DNA of 64,000 nt from Halarcobacter ebronensis. Its GTDB lineage: Bacteria > Campylobacterota > Campylobacteria > Campylobacterales > Arcobacteraceae. Below, in pieces: positions 1 to 8,241 of the stretch. The stretch covers positions 1,054,001 through 1,118,000 of the forward strand of contig NZ_CP053836.1 of NCBI RefSeq assembly GCF_013201825.1, in the 5' to 3' direction. Numbering within the stretch: position 1 is the stretch's first letter; every line of letters starts with the position of its first letter. The notes under the pieces were generated by a model. That model was not told the DNA's origin. It made no database searches and saw only the letters and a list, made by a program, of their open reading frames with translations. The translations under genes and the position numbers were made by a program.

Positions 1-357
1 AACTACTATTTAGCAGAAAACTCACTAAACTTTTTTAGTAAAGGAAATAAAGTATTATTTACTCTATTTAGAATTTTTGTTATTGTTTTAATCATTTGGG
101 GATCACAACAAGATTTAGGTTCAATCTTCTCATTTGCTGATTTATCAATGGGACTACTTGCAGTTATAAATATGATTGCTATAGCACTATTATATAAACC
201 AGCACTTCAATTAATCAGAGGTTATGATAGACAAATAAAAGAGGGTAAAAAACCAGTTCTTAGATATAATGATTACAATGAATATAAAATTGACAAAGAG
301 ATTTGGAAAGAGATTGTTGATAATATCAATGATATAAGATCAAAGGATAAAGCGTAG
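1..357 (+). CDS. Sodium:alanine/glycine symporter (AGCS family), C-terminal part
   Basis: Only the last 118 codons lie in the window; the frame is open from base 1 and no start is seen. The translation begins NYYLAENSLNFF and contains two hydrophobic stretches (around residues 19-34 and 47-62) followed by a basic-acidic cytoplasmic tail, which matches the end of AGCS (AlsT/DagA-like) sodium-coupled alanine or glycine carriers. It would sit in the inner membrane and import small amino acids. The next gene is a histidine kinase 70 bases downstream on the same strand, and the region continues with aspartate and asparagine enzymes, which fits an amino-acid utilisation locus. Family assignment is fairly safe; the exact substrate is inferred. 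Confidence 0.75.
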   Translation, partial: NYYLAENSLNFFSKGNKVLFTLFRIFVIVLIIWGSQQDLGSIFSFADLSMGLLAVINMIAIALLYKPALQLIRGYDRQIKEGKKPVLRYNDYNEYKIDKEIWKEIVDNINDIRSKDKA

Positions 358-369
358 GCAAGAGCCTAC
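354..369 (+). terminator. Short hairpin over the symporter stop codon
   Basis: GTAGGC (354-359) and GCCTAC (364-369) form a perfect 6-bp stem with loop AAGA, and the stop codon TAG lies in the left arm. No clean T-run follows, so it may be a weak terminator or an mRNA 3' stabilising hairpin. Confidence 0.4.
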
Positions 370-427
370 TCTATCCTAAAGCTTTTTAAAGTAATTTAGG
401 TATTATAAACAAAAAAGAGGGTGTTGA

Positions 428-1549
428 ATGTTTAATAAAGAGGGGATACCTTTTTTTGTAATTATGATTCCTTTTTTAAGTATTGTTTTTATAGCTTTTT
501 TTACCATTTCATACTATTTAAAAATCAATAATCTACATTTTGAAGAAGAGTTAAAAGAGTATAAAGCTCTCTATTTAGAGCTAAATCCAACTAAAAGTTT
601 TGATTTAATTGAGAAAGAAAAAAGAGCCACATATGAAAAAAACTCAGATGAGTTTATAAAATTTGTGGAAATTCTTACTGTTTCTATTCTCATTTTTATG
701 GCACTATTTACAGCACTGATGAACTCAATTATAAATGACACAATAAAAAAATATATATTGCAAGTTCAAAATAAAGAAAAAAAATTACAAAGTCTAAATA
801 AAAATCTTGCCACAAAAGTACAAGAGGGGATTGAAGAGGCAAAAAGAAAAGATAGAACAATTCTTCAACAATCAAAACTTGCAAGAATGGGTTCTATGAT
901 TAGTATGATAGCCCATCAATGGAGACAACCATTAACAGAACTCTCTGGTATATTAATGGAGTTGGAAACAGCAGTAAGATTTAAAAAAGCAAACGATACA
1001 CATATTTTAAGTTCTATTGATAGAAGCGATAAAATGATTGAGTTTATGTCTAAAACTATTGATGATTTTAGGAATTTTTATAAGCCAGATAAAAAGAAAG
1101 AGAACTTCTATCTTCTTGATTCTATAAATAGCGCGGTAAATCTAATAGATGCAACTTTTAAAGAGAAAGATATAGAGTTTAGAATTATTACAAAACAAAA
1201 TGAAAAAATATATGGCTATCCAACAGAATTTGCACAAGTTATACTAAATCTTTTGACAAATGCAAAAGATGTGTTAGTTGAAAAAAATATTAAAAAACCA
1301 AAAATTGAACTTACAATTAGTAAAGTGGGAGTCAATAATATAATTGAACTCAAAGATAATGCAGGTGGGATTGAGCAGGAGAATATAGATAATATATTTG
1401 ATCCATATTTTAGTACAAAATCCCCATCAAAAGGTACTGGACTTGGATTATATATTTCAAAGCTCATAATTGAAAGGAATATGGGTGGAGAACTTACTGT
1501 TTATAACAATGAAGAGGGTGCAGTTTTTAAAATAGTTTTATTAGGGTAG
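428..1549 (+). CDS. Sensor histidine kinase with short periplasmic loop
   Basis: A 373-residue inner-membrane kinase. Two membrane helices (about residues 8-30 and 79-100) enclose a periplasmic segment of only about 48 residues, followed by a coiled coil (about 110-145), a dimerisation/phosphoacceptor helix with His163 in IAHQWRQP, and a HATPase_c domain with N box (LNLLTNAKD), DNAGG and the GTGLGLYISK G2 box. It is a close paralogue of the kinase at 53486-55003 in the catalytic half, but the Cache sensor domain present there is missing here. The stop is followed by the response regulator start after 2 bases, so the two are co-transcribed. What it senses is unknown; the neighbours suggest amino-acid or dicarboxylate supply. 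Confidence 0.88.
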   Translation: MFNKEGIPFFVIMIPFLSIVFIAFFTISYYLKINNLHFEEELKEYKALYLELNPTKSFDLIEKEKRATYEKNSDEFIKFVEILTVSILIFMALFTALMNSIINDTIKKYILQVQNKEKKLQSLNKNLATKVQEGIEEAKRKDRTILQQSKLARMGSMISMIAHQWRQPLTELSGILMELETAVRFKKANDTHILSSIDRSDKMIEFMSKTIDDFRNFYKPDKKKENFYLLDSINSAVNLIDATFKEKDIEFRIITKQNEKIYGYPTEFAQVILNLLTNAKDVLVEKNIKKPKIELTISKVGVNNIIELKDNAGGIEQENIDNIFDPYFSTKSPSKGTGLGLYISKLIIERNMGGELTVYNNEEGAVFKIVLLG

Positions 1550-1551
1550 AG

Positions 1552-2232
1552 ATGGAAAAAGAGTTATTAGAAGAGTTAAAACAGTTATCAATTTTATGTG
1601 TTGAAGATGAAGAGGGAATTAGAAAAGTAATAGTTGATACTTTAAAATACTATTTTGATGAGGTTTATGAGGCAAAAGATGGAAATGAAGCCTATGATCT
1701 CTATGAAGAGTATAAACCAAAAATTGTCTTAACTGATATTCAAATGAAGAGTTGCAATGGAGTAGATTTAGTTAAAAGAATTAGAAAAAATGACTCTAAA
1801 ACTGCAATTGTAATGCTTACTGCTTACTCAAATGAAGAGTATTTAATGGATTTAATTAATCTAAATATAAACCACTATATACTAAAACCATTAAATGCAA
1901 AAAAATTAAATGAGGCTCTGTTTAAACTTATTAATATAAATAGTGAGAGAGTTTTGTTATGTGAAGAGTTAGTTCTTGATCTAAAAAAAAGAGAACTAAT
2001 TTATAAAAATGAAGAGATTATTCCTTTAAGAAAAAGAGAAAAAGAGTTTTTGCATCTTCTTTATGAAAAAAGAGGTTCAATTCTCTCTTATTATGAAATA
2101 GAGAGTGAACTTTGGACAGACAAAGAGATGACAACCCATGCTCTTAAATCTTTTATAAAAGAGTTAAGGGCAAAACTGCCAGTTAATGTGGTAAAAAATG
2201 TATCACAAGAGGGTTATACCCTAATAATGTAA
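1552..2232 (+). CDS. OmpR-type response regulator
   Basis: 226 residues. The N-terminal receiver domain has the acidic pocket (EDEE, residues 18-21), phospho-acceptor Asp62 in VLTDIQM, the conserved Thr/Ser region (MLTAYSN) and Lys112 in the LKP motif. The C-terminal half is a winged-helix trans_reg_C domain that recognises direct-repeat DNA sites. It starts 2 bases after the kinase stop, so it is the cognate regulator. A paralogue with the same layout and the same Asp62 is at 55007-55693. Likely targets are nearby amino-acid genes; a direct-repeat site is present before the aspartase-like gene at 5053 (see 5097-5115). Confidence 0.9.
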   Translation: MEKELLEELKQLSILCVEDEEGIRKVIVDTLKYYFDEVYEAKDGNEAYDLYEEYKPKIVLTDIQMKSCNGVDLVKRIRKNDSKTAIVMLTAYSNEEYLMDLINLNINHYILKPLNAKKLNEALFKLININSERVLLCEELVLDLKKRELIYKNEEIIPLRKREKEFLHLLYEKRGSILSYYEIESELWTDKEMTTHALKSFIKELRAKLPVNVVKNVSQEGYTLIM

Positions 2233-2251
2233 AATAGGAGAGTTGTTTCTC

Positions 2252-3601
2252 TTATTTAATATATTTAAGAAAATTAGATAAATCTTTTTTTTGTTCAAAA
2301 TCTTTTAGTAAATTAAAAAGTTCTTTTTGATTTTTTTGACTTTTAGTACATTGGAAAAATTTATCTTTTATCTCCTCTTTTGTTAATTTTTTTTGAGGAT
2401 TCCCTTTTGCAAGATAATTTGTTTCTTCTATTTCTCTATTCTTTGTTTTAATTTTAATTCTAACTGGTGATGTACCAATAAATCCTAATTTTTTAAATTC
2501 AGAATCAATAGAGATATCTATTTTTTTCATTAACTCCTGAACTCTTTTATCTTTTACCTTTTCATCGCTAAACTCTTCTAAACTAAGATTCTTATAAATT
2601 ATCATTGATGCAATTGCATATCTCATTGAAAATTTGGCTTCAAGAGCATTTGTTGGAAAATCGCATATTAACTCTTTTTGTGCTAATAAGGAACAACCCA
2701 CTTCAATCTTTTCTATATTAGTTGATTCCAATAAATATTTTTGAGTTAAATCTTTTACTAAATCAGCAGCAGGATGTGAACCACTACAACAAGGATATTG
2801 TTTAAAGACTAAACCAAACTCTAATAAGTCCCAATTTTCTCCTAATTTTAAATTAGAATCTTCAAGCAAATCAATATCTGCATAGTTTTGAATAAAACCA
2901 TCTTTGTCTTCTAAGGCTTTATTTGAAGAGTTTAAACCATAAGTTGCTAAATAAAGGGCATCGATTCCATTAGAAGCTGCTAATCCAGCATGATAAGCTT
3001 TGGTATTTGTTCCAAAGTTTGATCTTATTCCTGAAGCTTTTGAAGCTGCAATTCCTATTGCATTTATTATCTCTTCAAAGGAAGAGTTTTTTAAAATAGA
3101 TGCGGCAACAACTGCACCAAAAACTCCATAAACACAAGTTGTATGCCATCCTCTTTGGGAAATATTTGGCATTGTTTTTTGTGCTAGTTTGTGCATAACT
3201 TCAACCCCTAAAGCATAAGCCAAAATTAGCTCTTTGGGTGTTTTTTTATATTTTTCAGCCATTGCAAAAGCAACAGATGCAACAACAGCTGTTGGATGTC
3301 CTATTGTTGTCCAACTGACATCATCATAATCCAATACATGTGCACTCATTGCATTTATCATTGCTGCATATTCAACAGAGCTTTTCTCTTTGCAGCCAAA
3401 GATTGTTGCCTCTTTTAGCATAGTTTTTGTTTTTATATATTTTTTTATATTTAAAATACTTCTCTCTTCTTTCCCCGCAATTGTAACTGCTATATAGTCT
3501 ATAAAAGCCTCTTTTGATAATTCAATTAATTTAAGAGGTAGATTCTCATATTTTGTATTTTTTATAAAATATGCAATTTGCCAAGAAAGCAACTCTTCCA
3601 T
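2252..3601 (-). CDS. MmgE/PrpD family protein
   Basis: 449 residues, close to the usual family length. Conserved MmgE/PrpD blocks are visible: HVLDYDDVSW near residue 90, SQRGWHTT with VYGVFGAVVAA, ASKASGIRSNFGTNTKAYHAG, and a proline/cysteine block KQYPCCSGSHPA where the catalytic His of the family lies. Members include 2-methylcitrate dehydratase, cis-aconitate decarboxylase and iminodisuccinate epimerase. There are no methylcitrate-cycle genes here; instead the gene lies 15 bases downstream of an aspartase-like lyase on the same strand. This context favours a role with that lyase, for example epimerising or dehydrating an aspartate-derived substrate, but the reaction is not shown by sequence alone. 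Confidence 0.85.
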   Translation of the reverse strand: MEELLSWQIAYFIKNTKYENLPLKLIELSKEAFIDYIAVTIAGKEERSILNIKKYIKTKTMLKEATIFGCKEKSSVEYAAMINAMSAHVLDYDDVSWTTIGHPTAVVASVAFAMAEKYKKTPKELILAYALGVEVMHKLAQKTMPNISQRGWHTTCVYGVFGAVVAASILKNSSFEEIINAIGIAASKASGIRSNFGTNTKAYHAGLAASNGIDALYLATYGLNSSNKALEDKDGFIQNYADIDLLEDSNLKLGENWDLLEFGLVFKQYPCCSGSHPAADLVKDLTQKYLLESTNIEKIEVGCSLLAQKELICDFPTNALEAKFSMRYAIASMIIYKNLSLEEFSDEKVKDKRVQELMKKIDISIDSEFKKLGFIGTSPVRIKIKTKNREIEETNYLAKGNPQKKLTKEEIKDKFFQCTKSQKNQKELFNLLKDFEQKKDLSNFLKYIK

Positions 3602-3616
3602 TTGTAATCCTAATTT

Positions 3617-5053
3617 TTAATTCTCAAGCTTATTATAAATCTTTTGATATTTTAAAATCATATTAGAACTTATTTGTTCATCAATCATATTATAAGGATC
3701 TAATACTTCTTTTGCCTCTTCTTGTGTTAAAAGTTTCAATTCTAAAACAACATCTTTTATTGTTTTCTTTTCATTAAATGCCTTTCTAGAAACCAATGTC
3801 CCAGTTTTATAACCAAAAATTGCAGAAATTGTAGTTGATAAAGCAAAAGTATCTAAAGCGTATTTTGTGCTAATCTCTTTGTTTGGTGTTAAATTGGCAA
3901 TACACTTTTTACTAAAAATTCTAATTCCATTATTTAATAATCTAAAAGATTCTGATAGATTTTTAATAATTATAGGCTCCCATACATTTAAATCCAATTC
4001 TCCTCCTTCAACTGCCATTGAAATGGTCATATCATTTCCACAAACTTGATAGGCAATTTGGTTTATAAGTTCAGGAATTACAGGGTTTACTTTCCCTGGC
4101 ATAATTGAACTACCTGGTTGAACAGCAGGCAAATTAATCTCTTGAAAACCAGCTTTTGGTCCAGAAGATAATATCCTAAAATCTGTTGCCATTTTAGAGA
4201 GTGTTGTAGCAACTCTTTTTAATGTTGCAGAGATTTCTATATAAAGATCTGCATTTTGTAAACCATCAAAAAAGTTTTCTTCTTTTCTAAAGTTTATGTT
4301 TGATTCCTTTTTTAAATGTTTATAAATATTTTCTAAATATTTTGGTTGAACAGATAGACTTGTACCAATTGCAGTTGCGCCTAATGGTAGTTCTAAACAC
4401 TCTTTTTTTAGGTTTTCTACTTTTTTTTTCATTCTTTGTACAAAACTAATATAACCACTAAAATATTGACCAAATGTCATTGGCAAAGCATCTTGAAGAC
4501 AAGTTCTTCCTAATCTTAAAATATTTTCATATTTTTTTTGCCTATTTTTTAAAGTTTTTTCTAAAATATCCAAAGGTTCTAAGAGTTGATCTAAATTTTT
4601 ATATGTAGCTATTTTCATTGCAGAAGGAATAACATCATTTGTTGATTGTCCCATATTTACATCTGTATTTGGATGAACTTTTGAATATGATTTTATTCCA
4701 GTTAAAATCTCGTTTGCCCTACAAGCAACAACTTCATTTACATTCATATTTGATGAAGTTCCACCACCTCCTTGGATTACATCAATGGGAAAACTTGAAG
4801 AGTGCTTTCCTTTTATAATCTCATCACAAGCTTCACATATAGCTTCTTTTATCTCTTTATTTAAAGCTTTTGAGTCATAATTTGCCAACGCAGCAGCTTT
4901 TTTTATTAAAGCAATACTTTGAATATATTCGTTCATCTCATAGTGTGATAATCCTGAAACATTGAAATTTTGCATAGCTCTTAGGGTTTGAACACCATAA
5001 TATACATCATTGGAAATCTCTACTTCACCTAAAAAATCACTATCTTTTCGCAT
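3617..5053 (-). CDS. Divergent aspartase/fumarase-superfamily lyase
   Basis: 478 residues. Superfamily signatures are intact: TSSNMNVNEV, the GQSTND loop, and the SS-loop GSSIMPGKVNP (from residue 314) that carries the catalytic serine. The N-terminus (FLGEVEISNDVYYGVQTLRA) is aspartase-like. Where the canonical aspartase at 5930-7333 has GGQLQLNVFEP, this protein reads GGELDLNVWEP (residues 350-360), and its C-terminal third differs strongly. It may therefore be an ammonia lyase for aspartate or a related C-N lyase on another substrate. It is upstream of the MmgE/PrpD gene on the same strand and has its own promoter (TATAAT on the minus strand at 5088-5083). Confidence 0.85.
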   Translation of the reverse strand: MRKDSDFLGEVEISNDVYYGVQTLRAMQNFNVSGLSHYEMNEYIQSIALIKKAAALANYDSKALNKEIKEAICEACDEIIKGKHSSSFPIDVIQGGGGTSSNMNVNEVVACRANEILTGIKSYSKVHPNTDVNMGQSTNDVIPSAMKIATYKNLDQLLEPLDILEKTLKNRQKKYENILRLGRTCLQDALPMTFGQYFSGYISFVQRMKKKVENLKKECLELPLGATAIGTSLSVQPKYLENIYKHLKKESNINFRKEENFFDGLQNADLYIEISATLKRVATTLSKMATDFRILSSGPKAGFQEINLPAVQPGSSIMPGKVNPVIPELINQIAYQVCGNDMTISMAVEGGELDLNVWEPIIIKNLSESFRLLNNGIRIFSKKCIANLTPNKEISTKYALDTFALSTTISAIFGYKTGTLVSRKAFNEKKTIKDVVLELKLLTQEEAKEVLDPYNMIDEQISSNMILKYQKIYNKLEN

Positions 5054-5096
5054 AGTTTACCTTTATATTTAGTTCTATTGAAATTATAATAGTTGC

Positions 5097-5115
5097 ATAG
5101 TGATGAAATAGTGAT
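5097..5115 (-). promoter_or_regulatory. Direct-repeat regulator site before the aspartase-like operon
   Basis: On the minus strand ATCACTAT occurs twice with 11-bp spacing (5115-5108 and 5104-5097), a geometry typical of OmpR/PhoB-type regulators. A perfect TATAAT -10 box follows at 5088-5083, so the repeat overlaps the -35 region as at activator-dependent promoters. The same CACTA core with 11-bp spacing is found before the kinase gene at 53486 and, less perfectly, before dctP at 55768. Confidence 0.55.
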
Positions 5116-5138
5116 ATTTTTTAGTTTTGAAAAAGTTT

Positions 5139-5813
5139 TTAAGAGTTGATATATATCTCTTTTGATAGATAATATCCATTTGCAGAGATATTTTTAATTA
5201 TGTCATAATCCAATTTTTTCTTTAATCTATAAACCATAGATTTTAATGAGACTCTATCCATTTTATTTTCAGGATCAATTGCTAAAAAAATCTCATCATA
5301 ACTTGCAACTTCTCCTTTTTTTTCATATAACAAAAATAAAAAAGAGTTTTCCATTCTAGTTAGACAGATGGAAATTCCACTGTTTAAACTTATGATTCTA
5401 TTTGAAGGATTATATTTTCCAACTGAATAGATTTTTAATTCATTATCTAAAGAGTAACTGTCTGAAATCTCAACGAGTATTGTTATAATAAATTTTTTTT
5501 CTTCAAAAGTATAAATATAATCTATTACTTTAAAAATTGTCTCTTTTTTATAACATTGATTAAACTCTTTAATTATAGTAAAAGAGTTCATTACATTATT
5601 GAAAAGTAAAGTATCTACTTTTTTCAAATGAAGTATAAATCTCTCATCTCTAAAAATATCTTCGTAATTTTTATTTATAATCTCATCATAGGACAATTTT
5701 AAAATATCTAAGACAAGTTCATTTGCGTAAACAATTTTACGATTTATATCTCTAATATAGACCCTATATGGCAAATTTTTGAAAACTGAAAAATCCATTA
5801 AGAATGGTAACAT
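5139..5813 (-). CDS. PAS-winged-helix one-component regulator
   Basis: 224 residues. The N-terminal part is PAS-like (RVYIRDINRKIVYANELVLDIL, residues about 17-38, then DEIINKNYEDIF), where a ligand or cofactor might bind. The C-terminal ~75 residues resemble the winged-helix domain of the two response regulators in this window (LLYEKKGEVASYDEIF, LKSMVYRLKKKLDYDIIKNISANGYYL). No receiver domain or phospho-acceptor is present, so it appears to be a response-regulator output domain joined to a PAS input. It is divergent from aspA at 5930 and lies 85 bases upstream of the aspartase-like gene on its own strand, so it is a good candidate regulator of either. Ligand unknown. Confidence 0.75.
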   Translation of the reverse strand: MLPFLMDFSVFKNLPYRVYIRDINRKIVYANELVLDILKLSYDEIINKNYEDIFRDERFILHLKKVDTLLFNNVMNSFTIIKEFNQCYKKETIFKVIDYIYTFEEKKFIITILVEISDSYSLDNELKIYSVGKYNPSNRIISLNSGISICLTRMENSFLFLLYEKKGEVASYDEIFLAIDPENKMDRVSLKSMVYRLKKKLDYDIIKNISANGYYLSKEIYINS

Positions 5814-5861
5814 ATCAACTTCTTTAAACCTCTTAAAATTTTGTTAAAATAGTATTGCATA

Positions 5862-5896
5862 AAAACAAAAGCACACTTTTTACATACTTTTGTTTT
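5862..5896. promoter_or_regulatory. Inverted repeat in the regulator-aspA divergent region
   Basis: AAAACAAAAG (5862-5871) and CTTTTGTTTT (5887-5896) are perfect 10-bp inverted arms separated by 15 bases, in the 116-base gap between the divergent PAS regulator and aspA. It could be an operator or a 5'-leader stem of aspA; the sequence does not decide. Confidence 0.4.
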
Positions 5897-5929
5897 ATAT
5901 AGTTTTGAAATTCATTAAAAGGCTAAACA

Positions 5930-7333
5930 ATGGAAGAAAAATATAGGGTAGAACACGATTTTTTAGGTGAAAAGAGGATTGAAAAAGATGCCTATTATGG
6001 TATTCAAACTTTAAGAGCAAGTGAAAATTTTAATATAACTCACACAAGTATAGCTCTATTCCCAAACTTTATTAAATCTTTGGCAAAAGTTAAAAAAGCT
6101 TGCGCACTTACAAATTATGAGTTAGGTGATTTAAGTGATATGCAAAAAAATGCAATTATCCAAGCTTGTAATGAGATAATAGATGGAAAATTTCATGATC
6201 AGTTTATTGTTGACCCAATTCAAGGGGGAGCAGGAACTTCAACAAATATGAATGCAAATGAAGTTATTGCAAACAGAGCTTTAGAGATTCTTGGAAAACC
6301 AAGAAGTGCTTATGATATTATCCATCCAAATAACCATGTAAATATGAGTCAATCAACAAATGATGTTTATCCAACTGCTATTAAAATAACTCTTTATGAG
6401 TTGATATATAAGTTGAAAGATTCTTTGCGAGAGTTAAGGGATAGTTTTGATAGAAAAGCAGTAGAGTTTAAAGATGTTCTAAAAATGGGAAGAACTCAAC
6501 TTCAAGATGCTGTTCCTATGACTTTGGGGCAAGAGTTTAAAACCTATGCAGTTATGATAGATGAGGATATTTATAGATTAAGAGAGGCTCAAGCTTTATT
6601 AAAAGAGTTAAACCTTGGAGCAACTGCAATTGGTACAGGGATAAATACAAAACCTGAATATAGAAGAAAAGTAATTAACAATTTAAGAGATGTTACAGGA
6701 GTTGATTATGAGAGTGCAGGGGATTTAATAGAAGCAACACAAGATACAGGGGCTTTTGTTCATATCTCTGGAATTTTAAAAAGAGTAGCTATTAAAATCT
6801 CTAAAATTTGTAATGACCTAAGACTTTTAAGTAGTGGACCAAGAGCAGGTTTTAATGAGATAAACCTTCCAAAAATGCAACCAGGAAGTTCAATTATGCC
6901 AGGAAAAGTAAATCCAGTTATTCCTGAAGTTGTAAATCAAGTTGCCTTTGAGGTAATTGGAGCTGATTCAACTATCTCTATTGCTTGCGAAGGTGGACAA
7001 CTTCAACTAAATGTATTTGAGCCAATAGTTGCCTATAAACTTTTTACTTCAATAAATATTATGAGAAGATCATTTGAGACTTTGGCACAAAAGTGTGTTA
7101 ATGGAATTACAGCAAATGAAGATGTTTGTATGGAAAATATTTTAAACTCAGTTACCCTTGTAACTTGCCTAAATCCAATAATTGGATATGAAAAATCTTC
7201 TGCAATTGCAAAAGAGGCTTTGGCAACAAATAAAAGAGTATATGATATTATTTTGGAGCAAAAACTCTTTACAAAAGAGGAGCTAGATGAACTGCTTCAT
7301 CCAAAAAACATGGTAAGCAATTATAAAAGCTAA
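5930..7333 (+). CDS. aspA: Aspartate ammonia-lyase
   Basis: 467 residues, the normal aspartase length. It catalyses reversible conversion of L-aspartate to fumarate and ammonia in the cytoplasm. Visible motifs: HDFLGEK start, YYGIQTLRA, GAGTSTNMNANEV, MSQSTNDVYPT, the SS-loop GSSIMPGKVNP (from residue 319) with the catalytic serine, and GGQLQLNVFEPIV, all as in characterised aspartases. In microaerobic Campylobacterota this enzyme feeds aspartate, derived from asparagine or imported, into fumarate. It follows a divergent regulator and precedes the asparaginase-like gene, although a 400-base terminator-like repeat array separates them. Assigned as the true aspartase because it is the more canonical of the two paralogues. 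Confidence 0.93.
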   Translation: MEEKYRVEHDFLGEKRIEKDAYYGIQTLRASENFNITHTSIALFPNFIKSLAKVKKACALTNYELGDLSDMQKNAIIQACNEIIDGKFHDQFIVDPIQGGAGTSTNMNANEVIANRALEILGKPRSAYDIIHPNNHVNMSQSTNDVYPTAIKITLYELIYKLKDSLRELRDSFDRKAVEFKDVLKMGRTQLQDAVPMTLGQEFKTYAVMIDEDIYRLREAQALLKELNLGATAIGTGINTKPEYRRKVINNLRDVTGVDYESAGDLIEATQDTGAFVHISGILKRVAIKISKICNDLRLLSSGPRAGFNEINLPKMQPGSSIMPGKVNPVIPEVVNQVAFEVIGADSTISIACEGGQLQLNVFEPIVAYKLFTSINIMRRSFETLAQKCVNGITANEDVCMENILNSVTLVTCLNPIIGYEKSSAIAKEALATNKRVYDIILEQKLFTKEELDELLHPKNMVSNYKS

Positions 7334-7352
7334 AAATAGAAATAAAAGATAG

Positions 7353-7734
7353 AAAGAAAAAATAGAATAAAAGGTCCCTAAAAAAATGGGACATTTTTAA
7401 AGAACAACTCGTTGTTCTCTTTAGATTTTGTTTCTTTTAAGTAGAATTTATTTCTACTTTTTAAAAAGAAAAAATAGAATAAAAGGTCCCTAAAAAAATG
7501 GGACATTTTTAAAGAACAACTCGTTGTTCTCTTTAGATTTTGTTTCTTTTAAGTAGAATTTATTTCTACTTTTTAAAAAGAAAAAATAGAATAAAAGGTC
7601 CCTAAAAAAATGGGACATTTTTAAAGAACAACTCGTTGTTCTCTTTAGATTTTGTTTCTTTTAAGTAGAATTTATTTCTACTTTTTAAAAAGAAAAAATA
7701 GAATAAAAGGTCCCTAAAAAAATGGGACATTTTT
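7353..7734 (+). repeat. 112-bp tandem repeat with three hairpins per unit (3.4 copies)
   Basis: An exact direct repeat with period 112 bp; identical blocks begin at 7353, 7465, 7577 and 7689, the last one partial. Each full unit carries three perfect inverted repeats: GTCCC/GGGAC around an A-rich loop followed by T's (terminator-like), AGAACAAC/GTTGTTCT with a 2-base loop, and AAGTAGAA/TTCTACTT with a 5-base loop. The array fills the gap between aspA and the asparaginase-like gene, and the final partial unit ends just before the AAGGA ribosome binding site of the latter. Perfect identity between copies suggests recent expansion. A diverged relative is at 43101-43257. Confidence 0.9.
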
Positions 7735-7746
7735 TAAGGAATATAA

Positions 7747-8241
7747 ATGAAAGTAACTATAATAAATACAGGTGGAACTTTTAATAAAAGATACAATCCA
7801 ATAAAAGGGCAACTTGAAGTGCCAGCAGACAATATAGCTTTAGAAAAGATTATTGCCTCTTGTTTTAACGTGGATTTTGAGATTAAAACCGTTGTTTCTA
7901 AAGATAGTTTAGATATGACTGATAGTGATAGAGAAGAGATTTGTGAAGCTGTTAAAAATACAAAAAATGAAAATATTATAATTATACATGGAACAGATAC
8001 TGTTCATTTAACAAGTGCTTTAATTAAAGAGCAAAAAATAGAGAAAAAGATAGTTTTCACAGGTGCCATGGTTCCAATGAGTATAGATGAAGTTGAAGCA
8101 ACTATGAACTTTTCTCAAGCTTTGGGATTTTTAAATGCAGATGTTAAAAATGGAACATATATCTCAATGCATGGGGTTGTTGTTGATTGTTCTAAACTTG
8201 TAAAAGATAGACAAAAAGGACAATTTTTAATTAAAGAGTAA
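7747..8241 (+). CDS. Single-domain asparaginase-like protein
   Basis: 164 residues matching only the N-terminal domain of L-asparaginases, which are usually about 320-350 residues. Both catalytic threonine motifs are present: TGGT (residues 8-11) and HGTDT (81-85), as are SKDSLDMT (51-58) and the FTGAM strand (about 104-108). The C-terminal domain, which completes the fold and the dimer in known enzymes, is absent, and no remnant lies downstream because the next gene is convergent. It may be a stand-alone domain protein with altered activity. Ribosome binding site AAGGA lies 7 bases before the ATG. It follows aspA, and asparagine to aspartate to fumarate would be a logical route. Confidence 0.8.
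   Translation: MKVTIINTGGTFNKRYNPIKGQLEVPADNIALEKIIASCFNVDFEIKTVVSKDSLDMTDSDREEICEAVKNTKNENIIIIHGTDTVHLTSALIKEQKIEKKIVFTGAMVPMSIDEVEATMNFSQALGFLNADVKNGTYISMHGVVVDCSKLVKDRQKGQFLIKE

Noticed and set aside
7353-7734. CRISPR array
   Set aside because: Repeats are 112 bp, contiguous and identical, with no variable spacers and no cas genes nearby.
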